A stretch of 64,000 bases of DNA from Sphingomonas sp. Leaf339 (GCF_001426195.1 NZ_LMRS01000034.1:186001-250000); one strand, 5' to 3'. Shown: positions 1 through 8,576, counted from the first letter of the stretch. Notes: generated by a model not told the origin, from the letters alone. Numbers and translations: made by a program.

Positions 1-765
1 CTGGAGGATCGGCGGCGGTACCTGAATGCGGCGGCGACGCTGGGGCGGTTGCTGGGCCTGGGCGTAGTGCCGATCATCAATGAAAACGACAGCGTCGCGA
101 CCGAGGAAATCCGGTTCGGCGACAATGACCGCCTCGCCGCGCGGGTGGCGCAGGCGGCGGGCGCGCAGGGCGTCGTGTTGCTGTCGGATGTCGATGGGCT
201 GTACGATGCCAACCCCTCTCATAACCCCGACGCGCGGCACATCCCGGTGGTCGAGCGGATCGATGCCGTCGCGGCGATGGCCGACACGCGATCGGCATCG
301 GGCATGGGATCGGGCGGGATGGTATCGAAACTGTCCGCCGCGCGCATCGCGGTGTCAGCCGGTATCCCGCTGGCGATCGCATCGGGCCGGGTCGATCGAC
401 CGCTGGCGGGCGGGCAGCGGCATACGCTGTTCGTCGCGGAACGGACCGCACCGGCGCGCAAGGCGTGGCTGGCGGGCGGCCTGACCGCGGCGGGGGCGAT
501 CCATATCGATGCCGGGGCGGCGGCGGCGCTGAACGGCGGCGGCAGCTTGCTGGCGGCGGGCGCGGTCCGGATCGAGGGCGGTTTCCTGCGCGGCGATCTG
601 GTGACGGTGATGGGACCGGGCGGCGCCGTCGCGCGTGGATTGTCGGAATATGATGCGGGCGATGCACAGCGCTTGCTGGGGCGGCGCAGCGACGAGCATG
701 AGGCGATATTGGGATATGCGCCGCGAACCGCGCTGGTGCATCGTAACCATCTGGCTTTGCTGTGA
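1..765 (+). CDS. proB: Glutamate 5-kinase, C-terminal part (5' end outside window)
   Basis: ATP-dependent phosphorylation of L-glutamate, the first step of proline synthesis in the cytoplasm. The reading frame is open from base 1, so only about 254 C-terminal residues are seen. Family motifs are clear: INENDSVATEE, then FGDNDRLAARV, LLSDVDGLYDANP (nucleotide/glutamate site) and GMGSGGMVSKLSAARIA. The last ~80 residues, from about 170 onward, form the PUA domain typical of long ProB proteins (GAIHIDAGAAAAL, then GGFLRGDLVTVMGP). The frame ends in TGA at 763-765. A long inverted repeat follows before the next gene, so the two are probably separate transcription units. Confidence 0.96.
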   Translation: MEDRRRYLNAAATLGRLLGLGVVPIINENDSVATEEIRFGDNDRLAARVAQAAGAQGVVLLSDVDGLYDANPSHNPDARHIPVVERIDAVAAMADTRSASGMGSGGMVSKLSAARIAVSAGIPLAIASGRVDRPLAGGQRHTLFVAERTAPARKAWLAGGLTAAGAIHIDAGAAAALNGGGSLLAAGAVRIEGGFLRGDLVTVMGPGGAVARGLSEYDAGDAQRLLGRRSDEHEAILGYAPRTALVHRNHLALL

Positions 766-800
766 TGGGTGAGGTTTCGACCGTTTGGGATGACCGTGTC

Positions 801-891
801 GTTCCCTGGCGGAGGTCGGGGTCCAGTTGGGGAACATCGGTGCATCACCACCACCATCTTTGCAGCTGGACCCCGGCCTCCGCCTGGGAAC
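801..891. repeat. 26-bp inverted repeat (REP-like) between proB and the epimerase gene
   Basis: The arms are 801-826 and 866-891; they are complementary at 24 of 26 positions around a 39-base loop. The arms contain GGAGG..CGGGGTCCAG and its complement. The repeat lies in a 151-base gap between two plus-strand genes. It may end proB transcription or be an extragenic palindrome. It also argues against placing the start of the next gene at 827, inside the loop. Confidence 0.6.
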
Positions 892-916
892 AAGAGTGGA
901 TGAGGCGGCCCGCCCC

Positions 917-1816
917 ATGATCCTCGCAATCACTGGAGGGACGGGGTTCGTCGGCGGGGCGTTGATTCGGCAGGCGGTGGAGGCCGGGCACCGGGTGCGG
1001 GCGCTCGCGCGGCGGGCGCAGCCTGAGCGTGACGGGGTCGTGTGGATCGCGGGGGCGCTGGACGATCCGGCGGCGCTCGACCGGGTGGTCGAGGGTGCGG
1101 ATGCGGTCGTGCATGTTGCGGGCGTAGTGAATGCGCCCGATCGCGCCGGATTCGTCGCCGGCAATGTCGAGGGGACGCGCGCGATCCTGGCCGCCGCCGG
1201 CCGCGCGGGCAGCCCCCGCTTCGTCCATGTGTCGTCGCTGGCCGCGCGCGAGCCCGGCCTGTCGAATTATGGCTGGTCGAAGGCGGAGGCCGAGCGACTG
1301 GTGTCGGCCAGCGCGCTGCCGTGGACGATGGTTCGGCCGCCCGGTATCTATGGCCCCGGCGACATGGACCAGCTCGATCTGTTCAGGATCGCGCGATACG
1401 GCCTTGCCTTTCTGCCGCCGCCCGGCCGCCTGTCGCTGATCGCCGTGGACGATCTGGCGCGGCTGTTGCTGGCGCTGGCCGCCGCCGAACCGGTGCGCAC
1501 GATCTATGAGGCGGATGACGGGTCGGCCGGCTGGACCTATGACGGTTTCGCCCGCGCGATCGGCGCGGCGGTCGGTCGGCGGGTGATGCCGATGCACCTG
1601 CCGCAGGGGCTGTTGTCGATCATCGCGCGCGGCGATCGCTGGTGGCGGGGCGACAAGGCGCGGCTGACTGCCGACCGGGTCGCGTATTTCTGCCATCCCG
1701 ACTGGACGATCGATCCGAACAGGCGGCCGCCGCCATCGATCTGGGTGCCGTCCATCCCCACCATGGCCGGGCTGGCCGATACCGCACGATGGTATCGCCA
1801 CGCCGGCCTGCTATAG
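917..1816 (+). CDS. NAD(P)-dependent epimerase/dehydratase; candidate ceramide reductase (CerR)
   Basis: An extended short-chain dehydrogenase of 299 aa. The Rossmann motif TGGTGFVGG is at residues 6-14, the catalytic pair YGWSK at 118-122, and a preceding VHVSS serine at 106-107. The ATG at 917 is chosen because the Rossmann fold starts immediately after it; the frame is open further up but only through repeat DNA. The gene sits 39 bases upstream of an acyl carrier protein that overlaps serine palmitoyltransferase. In Caulobacter an epimerase-family reductase, CerR, encoded beside spt reduces the keto group during ceramide synthesis. Assigning that role here is inference from neighbourhood; the family also includes NDUFA9-like and sugar-nucleotide enzymes. 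Confidence 0.8.
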   Translation: MILAITGGTGFVGGALIRQAVEAGHRVRALARRAQPERDGVVWIAGALDDPAALDRVVEGADAVVHVAGVVNAPDRAGFVAGNVEGTRAILAAAGRAGSPRFVHVSSLAAREPGLSNYGWSKAEAERLVSASALPWTMVRPPGIYGPGDMDQLDLFRIARYGLAFLPPPGRLSLIAVDDLARLLLALAAAEPVRTIYEADDGSAGWTYDGFARAIGAAVGRRVMPMHLPQGLLSIIARGDRWWRGDKARLTADRVAYFCHPDWTIDPNRRPPPSIWVPSIPTMAGLADTARWYRHAGLL

Positions 1817-1855
1817 CGCCGCACCCGTGCCGCAATTGCGGATCAAGGAACAGAC

Positions 1856-2104
1856 ATGACCGACCGCCAGAGCATCTTCGACACCGTCACCGCCCAGATC
1901 GAACCTTTCAACAAGAAGGGCGTCGCGCTGAGCGATGCGACCACGTTCCAGGGCGATCTGGAATGGGACAGCCTGACCGTGATGGATTTCGTCGCGGCGA
2001 TCGAGGATGAATTCGACATCATCATCACGATGAACATGCAGGCCGAGATCGAGACGGTCGGCCAGCTGGTCGATGCGGTTGTGACGCTGAAGGGCAATCG
2101 ATGA
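1856..2104 (+). CDS. Acyl carrier protein of the sphingolipid locus
   Basis: An 82-aa acidic four-helix carrier protein. The phosphopantetheine attachment motif WDSL places the modified serine at residue 39. Helix III (AEIETVGQLVDAVVTL) closes the domain as in other ACPs. Its stop overlaps the spt start (ATGA at 2101-2104), which implies translational coupling. A dedicated ACP next to serine palmitoyltransferase is known from Caulobacter, where it is thought to present the acyl thioester to the enzyme. It is not the fatty-acid-synthesis AcpP, which normally sits with fabG/fabF. Confidence 0.9.
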   Translation: MTDRQSIFDTVTAQIEPFNKKGVALSDATTFQGDLEWDSLTVMDFVAAIEDEFDIIITMNMQAEIETVGQLVDAVVTLKGNR

Positions 2105-3363
2105 CCGACGCAGGCTTTCAGTCCGAGACGATATCGATGGACCCGCCGGCGATCGCGCCGGAACGCGACCTGATGAGCAAGTTCGACGGCCTGATCGCCG
2201 AGCGTCAGGCGTTGATCGACACCGGCGTGATCGATCCGTTCGCGATCGTCATGGATCAGGTGAAATCGCCGACCGAAGCGGTGATCGCCGGTCGCGACAC
2301 GATCCTGCTCGGCACGTACAACTATATGGGCATGACGTTCGACCCGGACGTGATCGCTGCCGGCCACGCCGCGCTCGACCAGTTCGGATCGGGCACCAAT
2401 GGCAGCCGGATGCTGAACGGCACGTTCCGCGACCATATGGAGGCCGAGGCCGCGCTTCGCGACTTTTATGACATGAGCGGCGCGATCGTGTTTTCTACCG
2501 GATACATGGCCAATCTGGGCATGATATCGACGCTGGCGGCCAAGGGCGAATACGTCATCCTCGACGCCGATAGCCATGCATCGATCTATGACGGCTGCGC
2601 GCAGGGCAATGCCGAGATCGTCCGCTTCCGCCACAATTCGGTCGAGGATCTCGACAAGCGACTGGGCCGGTTGCCGAAGGAGCCGGCCAAGCTGGTTGTG
2701 CTGGAAGGCGTCTATTCGATGCTGGGCGACGTCGCACCGCTGAAGGAGATGGTTGCCGTCGCCAAGAAGCACGGCGCGATGGTGCTGTCGGACGAGGCGC
2801 ATTCGATGGGCTTTTATGGCCCGAACGGACGCGGCGTGTACGAGGATCAGGGACTGGAGGGCGAAGTCGATTTCGTCATCGGCACCTTCTCGAAATCGGT
2901 CGGCACGGTCGGTGGCTTCTGCGTGTCAAACCATCCGAAGTTCGAGGCGATCCGCCTTGCCTGTCGCCCCTATATCTTCACCGCCAGCCTGCCGCCGTCG
3001 GTGGTGGCGACCGCGGCTGCGTCGATCCGCAAGCTGATGACCGCACATGATAAGCGGGCGCAATTGTGGGCGAACGCGCGGCAACTGCACGGCGGGCTGA
3101 CCGCTATGGGTTTTCGGCTGGGCACCAAGTCGCCGGACAGCGCGATCGTCGCGGTGATCCTGGACGATCAGGAACAGGCCGTCGCGATGTGGCAGATGCT
3201 GTTGGAAGACGGGCTGTATGTGAACATGGCGCGGCCGCCCGCGACCCCGGCGGGGACGTATCTACTGCGTTGTTCGCTGTGCGCAGAGCATACGACGGCT
3301 CAGATCGATGCGGTGCTGGCGAAGTTCGCCACCGCCGGTCGCGCGGTGGGTGCGATCGGCTGA
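2101..3363 (+). CDS. spt: Serine palmitoyltransferase
   Basis: A PLP-dependent alpha-oxoamine synthase that condenses L-serine with a long acyl thioester to 3-ketosphinganine, the committed step of sphingolipid synthesis. The 420-aa length equals the soluble homodimeric Sphingomonas paucimobilis enzyme. Its functional residues fall at the same numbers: His159 stacking on PLP (ADSHASI), Asp231 and His234 (SDEAHSMG), Schiff-base Lys265 (TFSKSVGT), Arg378 (NMARPP) and Arg390 (LLRCSLC). KBL and AONS are related, but this residue set and the ACP partner favour SPT. It overlaps the ACP gene by four bases. Confidence 0.96.
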   Translation: MTDAGFQSETISMDPPAIAPERDLMSKFDGLIAERQALIDTGVIDPFAIVMDQVKSPTEAVIAGRDTILLGTYNYMGMTFDPDVIAAGHAALDQFGSGTNGSRMLNGTFRDHMEAEAALRDFYDMSGAIVFSTGYMANLGMISTLAAKGEYVILDADSHASIYDGCAQGNAEIVRFRHNSVEDLDKRLGRLPKEPAKLVVLEGVYSMLGDVAPLKEMVAVAKKHGAMVLSDEAHSMGFYGPNGRGVYEDQGLEGEVDFVIGTFSKSVGTVGGFCVSNHPKFEAIRLACRPYIFTASLPPSVVATAAASIRKLMTAHDKRAQLWANARQLHGGLTAMGFRLGTKSPDSAIVAVILDDQEQAVAMWQMLLEDGLYVNMARPPATPAGTYLLRCSLCAEHTTAQIDAVLAKFATAGRAVGAIG

Positions 3364-3412
3364 TCGGTCGGTCGGCCGACACCTTTCCCCTGCGATACAG
3401 TTAAGGTAGGCC

Positions 3413-5356
3413 GTGTCGGTGGAACGCGAAGGCGACACGGACGCGCGAAGGGGCGCAGCATGGTGGCAGACCGTCACGTTGATCGTGATGGCGCTGCTTT
3501 CGGCTGCTGTGCTGGTCGCGCTCATCGTGACGCTGGGCGGCTCCAATCGCGAGCGGGACAGGGCGCTGGAACTTCAGCGCCATAGTTATGACGTCATGAT
3601 CCTGGCGCGCACGCTGTCGAGCAGCATCGCGCGATCGGAAGCGTCGCTGGGCCGGTACGTGATCTCCAGCGACAAGCAGCAGGGCCAGTTGTATTTTGAG
3701 GACTGGACGCTGGCGGGGTCGCAGATCGACCGTTTGGCGCGGCTGACCAGCGACAACAAGGATCAGGACCCGGCGATCGAACGGCTGCGCGCAGCATACG
3801 AAACGCGCGGCGAAGAGCTGTCGACCACGGCGCTGTCGACCAGTTACGGCAAGAACAATCTGGCCTATGCCCGATATTACAGGGCACGGAAGGCCGAGTC
3901 GCTAGGTGCGATCGAGCGCGAACTGGCGGGGATCATCCGCCATGAACGTGCCCTGCTCGACCAGCGGATCGCGGCAGCGACGGCGTCGGTCGATCGATCG
4001 AGCCGGATCGCAGGCGTGCTGGCGGTGTTCGGCGTGCTGCTGGTGCTAGGTGCGGTGATGCTGGGTTGGATGAGCCTGCGCGCTGTGGAGGAACGCATCG
4101 TCGCGCGCGCCGAGGCCGATGCCGCGCGCGAACAGGCCGAGGCGCTGGCGACGGCGGTGGCGACCGCGACCACCGAGTTACGCCTGCAGGAAGCCAAGCT
4201 GCGCCAGGTGCAAAAGATGGAGGCAGTTGGCCAGCTGACTGGCGGCATCGCGCATGATTTCAACAATATGCTGGCGGTGGTTGTCGGCGGACTGGAGCTG
4301 GCACGGCGACACGCCGATGGCGATCCAGTGTCGATGCTGCGCCATCTCGACAGCGCGGCCGAGGGGGCGAACCGGGCGGCGGCGCTGACTCGCCGGCTGC
4401 TCGCGTTCAGCCGGGAGGAGTCGCTGAAGCCGGAGGCAATCGTGGCCGGGGCGCTGATCGCGGATATGTCCGACCTGCTCGAACGGACGCTGGGCGGCGG
4501 CATCACACTGGCACGGCGCGACGAATCACAGGGATGGTGCGTGCGCGCCGATCAGGTACAGTTGGAAAACGTCGTCCTGAACCTGGCCGTGAATGCGCGC
4601 GACGCACTGGCTGGACGCGGCACGATCCGGATCGTCACCAGGGCGGTGACGCTGGCCGCGGACGCGGTTGGCCACTGCGCGGCGGGTGATTATGTGATGC
4701 TGTCGGTTGCCGACAATGGCTGCGGCATGACGCCGGAGGTGGCGGAGCGGGCCTTCGAGCCGTTCTTCACCACCAAGGAAGTCGGCAAGGGAACGGGCCT
4801 GGGCCTCAGCCAGATTTTCGCGTTCGTGCGCCAGCATGCCGGCGAGATCGCAATCGAGACCGCGCCGGGTGCCGGCACGACCGTGTCGCTGTATCTGCCG
4901 CGCGAGGTAGCCACAGAGGCGACCGAGCCGGCCAAGGAGACGCCGCTGGGTGTGACCCCCGACCGGGCGGGGCTGGACGTGCTGGTGGTGGAGGACGATC
5001 CCCGCGTTCTGGCCGCCACGGTCGATGCGCTGGAGGAGCTGGGCCATCGCCCCGTCGCCTGTGCTGATCCGTTGCTCGCGCCCGATCTGCTGGCACGATT
5101 GCCACATGTCGATCTGGTGGTGTCAGACGTCCTGATGCCGAACCAGACCGGGCCGGAGATGATCGCCGGGCTGCGCGCGCGGTTCCCCGATGTCGCGGTG
5201 CTGTTCGTCACCGGCTTTGCCGGCGATGCGGGCGCGGGTGAACTGAGCGGATACCAGGTGTTGCGCAAGCCGTTCACGCTGATGCGACTGGAACGGGCGC
5301 TGGCCGCGGCAATGGATGGCCATCCGGCCTCGCCGGACCGGGTCGCGGCAGAGTAG
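3413..5356 (+). CDS. Hybrid sensor histidine kinase with CHASE3-like periplasmic domain and receiver
   Basis: A 647-aa inner-membrane sensor. Order: TM1 ~17-41; helical periplasmic CHASE3-like region ~45-195; TM2 ~198-220; coiled linker; HisKA H-box GGIAHDFNNML with His281; HATPase_c with N-box NLAVNARDAL, G1 DNGCGM and G2 GKGTGLGLS; C-terminal receiver with acidic EDD and phosphoacceptor Asp572 (VVSDVLMP) and Lys in LRKPFT. The start is GTG at 3413, preceded by an AGGTAGG Shine-Dalgarno-like stretch. There is no DNA-binding output, so phosphate must pass to another protein. It lies 49 bases after spt in the same direction, so a link to membrane or sphingolipid state is possible but unproven. 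Confidence 0.9.
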   Translation: MSVEREGDTDARRGAAWWQTVTLIVMALLSAAVLVALIVTLGGSNRERDRALELQRHSYDVMILARTLSSSIARSEASLGRYVISSDKQQGQLYFEDWTLAGSQIDRLARLTSDNKDQDPAIERLRAAYETRGEELSTTALSTSYGKNNLAYARYYRARKAESLGAIERELAGIIRHERALLDQRIAAATASVDRSSRIAGVLAVFGVLLVLGAVMLGWMSLRAVEERIVARAEADAAREQAEALATAVATATTELRLQEAKLRQVQKMEAVGQLTGGIAHDFNNMLAVVVGGLELARRHADGDPVSMLRHLDSAAEGANRAAALTRRLLAFSREESLKPEAIVAGALIADMSDLLERTLGGGITLARRDESQGWCVRADQVQLENVVLNLAVNARDALAGRGTIRIVTRAVTLAADAVGHCAAGDYVMLSVADNGCGMTPEVAERAFEPFFTTKEVGKGTGLGLSQIFAFVRQHAGEIAIETAPGAGTTVSLYLPREVATEATEPAKETPLGVTPDRAGLDVLVVEDDPRVLAATVDALEELGHRPVACADPLLAPDLLARLPHVDLVVSDVLMPNQTGPEMIAGLRARFPDVAVLFVTGFAGDAGAGELSGYQVLRKPFTLMRLERALAAAMDGHPASPDRVAAE

Positions 5357-5471
5357 CCGCCCGCCCATGCCCCAGGGCGATACGTCTTTGGCATCGACCA
5401 TGTCATTTTTCCCCTGACGCCCGACGCGCCGCCGCCTATAGCCGGCAGGCCTTGTCGTCCGAGCCCCGCCC

Positions 5472-6680
5472 TTGCTAAAATCCATCGACCGCTATCTGGC
5501 GAAGCTGATCGCCGTGCCGCTGTTCGCCACGCTCATCATCGCGGCGATGCTGCTGGTGCTCGACCGCATCCGGCGGCTGTTCGATTTCGTGGCGACGCAG
5601 GGCGGACCGATCGGCGTGGTATGGCGGATGCTCGCCAACCTGTTGCCGGAATATCTGGGGCTGGGCATCCCGATCGGACTGATGCTCGGCATCCTGCTCG
5701 CCTTTCGCCGGCTGGCGACCTCATCCGAACTGGATGTGATGCGCGGCGTGGGGATGAGCTACACCCGGATGCTGCGCGTGCCGTATATGTACGCGATCGG
5801 CCTAGCGCTCGTGAACCTGGCGATCGTCGGTTATGTCCAGCCGATCGCGCGGTATTATTACGAGGGATTACGGTTCGAACTGCGCACGGGCGCGCTGGGC
5901 GCGTCGATCAAGGTGGGCGAATTCACTCATCTCGGCCCCAAGATGACGCTGCGCATCGAGGAGAGCAAGGACAAGGGCCGCGACCTGAGCGGCATCTTCG
6001 TCCATGTCCAGACGCCCAAGAACGACTGGATCGGCGTGACCGCGGAGCATGGGCGTTTCATGGCGACCGACGATCCCAACGTCATCATCTTTCGCCTGAC
6101 CAATGGCATCCTCGTCCACAACCGGCCGGAATTCCCGACCCCGCGCGTGTTACAGTTCAGCAGCCACGATCTGCCGATCGACCTGCCGCGGCTGGAGAAT
6201 TTCCGCCAGCGCGGCGGGCGTAATCTGGAATTCACGCTGCCAGAGCTGGCGCGTCTGGGCCATAGCGACGGCGCGACCGAGCAACAGCGCGATTCCAGTC
6301 GGGCGGAGTTCCACTTCCGATTGGCGGAGGTGTCGACGATGTTCCTGCTGCCCCTATTGGCGCTGGCGCTCGGCATCCCGCCGAAACGATCGTCGTCGGC
6401 GCTGGGTGTCTTCCTGTCGATCGTGATGATCGTCACCTATCATAAGGTGAACGAATATGCGCAGGCGGTGGGTGAGTTGGGTCGTGTCGACCCCGCCATC
6501 GCGCTGTGGGTGCCGTTTGCGATCTTTGCAGGGCTGGTGTTCTGGATGTTTTACACCGTCGCCTATGTCCCCGGTGGCCAGCCGATCGGCGCATTGGAAC
6601 GGGTATTTTCGAAGGCGGGTCAGGCGATCATGCGCCGCCTGCCCGGCCGACGCCGGCGCAAGGTGGCAGTCGCGCCATGA
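5472..6680 (+). CDS. lptF: LptF-family lipid export permease
   Basis: One of two related inner-membrane subunits that, with the LptB ATPase, extract lipid (classically LPS) and pass it to the periplasmic bridge. The protein has 402 aa: three N-terminal helices (PLFATLIIAAMLLVL; the LGLGIPIGLMLGILLAF region; YAIGLALVNLAIVGYV), a periplasmic beta-jellyroll ~135-285, then three C-terminal helices, as in the family. The start is TTG at 5472, chosen because the amphipathic family N-terminus (DRYLAKLIAVP) follows at once. Its stop overlaps the lptG ATG. Location inside a sphingolipid locus raises the question of whether it carries glycosphingolipid. Confidence 0.9.
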   Translation: MLKSIDRYLAKLIAVPLFATLIIAAMLLVLDRIRRLFDFVATQGGPIGVVWRMLANLLPEYLGLGIPIGLMLGILLAFRRLATSSELDVMRGVGMSYTRMLRVPYMYAIGLALVNLAIVGYVQPIARYYYEGLRFELRTGALGASIKVGEFTHLGPKMTLRIEESKDKGRDLSGIFVHVQTPKNDWIGVTAEHGRFMATDDPNVIIFRLTNGILVHNRPEFPTPRVLQFSSHDLPIDLPRLENFRQRGGRNLEFTLPELARLGHSDGATEQQRDSSRAEFHFRLAEVSTMFLLPLLALALGIPPKRSSSALGVFLSIVMIVTYHKVNEYAQAVGELGRVDPAIALWVPFAIFAGLVFWMFYTVAYVPGGQPIGALERVFSKAGQAIMRRLPGRRRRKVAVAP

Positions 6681-7774
6681 AAATGACCAGCTTCTTCCCG
6701 TCGCGCACCGTCGCGATCTATATGGCGCGGCTGTTTCTGGTCCGCACCTTTGCGATCCTGCTGGGTCTGGTGCTGGTGCTCCAGACGCTCGATCTCTTGA
6801 GTACCACCGGCGACATCCTGGCGGCGCCGGGCAACGGGCAGTCGCAAATCTGGACGTATGTGTCGCTGCGGTCGCCGCAGATCATCTCGTTCCTGCTGCC
6901 GTTCTGCGTGTTGTTGGGGACGATCCTGACGCTCATCACGATGAATCAGAACAGCGAGGTCGTGGCGCTGAAGGCGGCGGGGCTGTCGGCGCATCAGGTG
7001 CTGGCGCCGCTGCTGGTTGCCAGCCTGGGCGTCGCCATCGTATCGTTCGTGTTTAACGACCGCGTCGTCTCACGCTCTACCGCGACGCTGACGCAGTGGC
7101 AGAATGTCGATTATGGCAAGATGCCGATCGACCGCGGCGACCGGGCGAATGTTTGGGTCCGCGACGGTGACGACCTGATCGAGGTGAACCAGACGCGAGG
7201 GCGTGGTGCGACGACGCAATTGGGTGGTATCACGCTGTACGATCGCACCGGCGGCAATTTGCGGTCGATCGTGCGGGCGACGCGCGGCGTCTATGTAGCC
7301 GGCGGCTGGCGAGTGGGGCCAGGTACACGGTTCGATGTGGCGAGCGGCAACTTGATTCCGTTCGATACGCTGGTGATAGGCCGCGGTATCCGCGCCGACC
7401 AGTTCACACTGGCGTCGGTCGATGCCGATAGCTTGTCATTCGGCGCGTTGCGTGCGGCGATCGCCGATCTGGCGGAATCGGGACGCCCGACCAAGGCGCT
7501 GGAGGGGTCGTTGTGGCACAAGCTGTCGGGACCGCTGTCGGCGATCCTGATGCCGCTGCTGGGTGCGGTCGCGGCGTTCGGTATCGCCCGGTCGGGCAAG
7601 CTGTTCGTGCGCGCCGTGATCGGTATGGCGCTGGGCTTCGCCTATTTCGTCGCGGATAACTTCGCGCTGGCGATGGGCAATCTGGGTGCCTATCCGCCGT
7701 TTCTGGCGGCTTGGGCGCCGTTCCTGCTGTTCCTGTTTATCGGTGAAGCGGTGTTGTTCCGGACCGAGGAATAG
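6677..7774 (+). CDS. lptG: LptG-family lipid export permease
   Basis: The second LptF/LptG-type permease, 365 aa. The ATG at 6677 overlaps the lptF stop (ATGA), the usual coupled arrangement. Helices lie at ~15-35, ~60-82 and ~98-120, then a periplasmic jellyroll ~125-265 and three C-terminal helices ending in PFLLFLFIGEAVLF. The motif ISFLLPFCVLLGTILTL fits the LptG coupling-helix region. No lptA, lptB or lptC gene is next to the pair, so those parts must be encoded elsewhere. Substrate is not predictable from sequence alone. Confidence 0.92.
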   Translation: MKMTSFFPSRTVAIYMARLFLVRTFAILLGLVLVLQTLDLLSTTGDILAAPGNGQSQIWTYVSLRSPQIISFLLPFCVLLGTILTLITMNQNSEVVALKAAGLSAHQVLAPLLVASLGVAIVSFVFNDRVVSRSTATLTQWQNVDYGKMPIDRGDRANVWVRDGDDLIEVNQTRGRGATTQLGGITLYDRTGGNLRSIVRATRGVYVAGGWRVGPGTRFDVASGNLIPFDTLVIGRGIRADQFTLASVDADSLSFGALRAAIADLAESGRPTKALEGSLWHKLSGPLSAILMPLLGAVAAFGIARSGKLFVRAVIGMALGFAYFVADNFALAMGNLGAYPPFLAAWAPFLLFLFIGEAVLFRTEE

Positions 7775-7791
7775 CGGCCGGGTCTTCAGGA

Positions 7792-8067
7792 TCAGTAGGC
7801 AAATGCCGTTATCAGATCGGCAAATCGTTCGGGCGGCGGGAAGCCGGTAAAGCCGTGGTCGGCGCCGGTCGTCGCCCATGACAGCTTTTCACTGGTGAAG
7901 GTTTCGATGAACGGCTGATAGCTGGCGGCATTGTTCGGCAGAGTCGCGCGGGCGTTGACGATATCGTCCATCCGCGTTGGCCGGATGACGATCCAGCTCC
8001 CACAATGCAGGCAGAAGAAGTGTCGTGCGGCACCGTGTGGGCCGCCGATCACGGCGGCACGCACCAT
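7792..8067 (-). pseudogene. Decayed GFA-family (CENP-V/GFA) gene, C-terminal remnant
   Basis: The translated 91-residue remnant matches the C-terminal half of glutathione-dependent formaldehyde-activating-type zinc proteins. A zinc pair FFCLHCGSW (Cys19, Cys22) is present, with a tail ending in FPPPERFADLITAF. Full GFA proteins are ~120-140 aa and begin with CxCG and CHCxxC motifs. Upstream on this strand (about 8068-8145) the matching frame is broken: TGATGA stops appear and a CDERRTG-like piece lies in another frame. I therefore read it as a gene that lost its 5' half by frameshift. It is convergent with lptG, 17 bases away. Confidence 0.55.
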
Positions 8068-8239
8068 CAGTTCACGGCTGCTGACCAGTGCCTTCCGGTT
8101 CGCCGCTCATCACATTGCCCGATTCCGGCAAGAACTATGTCCACAACGGAGCAGACATACCCGTCCGCCGCCTTGCCTAACAACGCGCGATTACAGAAAC
8201 GGACAGCAGAGTGACATCCGTGAATTAGGAATCGGGAAC

Positions 8240-8383
8240 GTGTTGAGGTGCTTCTGGGGACATCGGTGGTCGCGGAAGCAGATCGTTGAAGCGATCGACA
8301 GCACGCCCCTCAATCCTGTCGTCGACGGTGAGATAGCGATCAAGCGCTGCAGTCGATGCAACAAGGTTCTCGTCATATGCTAA
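8240..8383 (+). CDS. Small Cys-containing protein, 47 aa, unknown function
   Basis: From a GTG at 8240, preceded by AGGAATCGGG, the frame encodes 47 residues starting (V)LRCFWGHRWSRKQIVEA and ending KRCSRCNKVLVIC. Cys4, His8, Cys37, Cys40 and Cys47 could form a small zinc ribbon. The composition (CxxC, GH, conserved-looking Trp) looks like a real peptide. I do not recognise the family with certainty. The frame is open upstream, so a longer form is possible, but the upstream residues look random. A small membrane-protein frame follows 18 bases downstream. Confidence 0.4.
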   Translation: MLRCFWGHRWSRKQIVEAIDSTPLNPVVDGEIAIKRCSRCNKVLVIC

Positions 8384-8401
8384 TCCATAAGGCCGAACGA
8401 C

Positions 8402-8533
8402 ATGTTGAGTGACATACTGGCTGGATGGAATGCCTTTTGTCATTACGCGTCGTATTACGTCATCCTGCCGATCATCGGCTTATGGATTATCTATATTTTC
8501 TACAGCGCCATCTTCCAGCGCGGCGACCAATAA
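8402..8533 (+). CDS. Small single-pass membrane protein, 43 aa, unknown function
   Basis: ATG at 8402, TAA at 8531-8533. The peptide starts MLSDILAGWNAFCHYASYY, continues as one very hydrophobic helix at about residues 19-37 (VILPIIGLWIIYIFYSAIF) and ends QRGDQ. The Shine-Dalgarno is weak (AAGG about 12 bases upstream). A single strong transmembrane segment with polar ends in a ~500-base lower-GC gap suggests a real small gene, possibly co-transcribed with the 47-aa frame before it. Function unknown. Confidence 0.4.
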   Translation: MLSDILAGWNAFCHYASYYVILPIIGLWIIYIFYSAIFQRGDQ

Positions 8534-8576
8534 CTGTCAATTTCAGATGACGCTAATCATCGCGTAGGCTCTGATC

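Noticed and set aside
827..916. A longer start for the epimerase gene at 827
   Set aside because: The extra 30 residues lie in the loop and arm of the inverted repeat and precede the Rossmann start; 917 is better.
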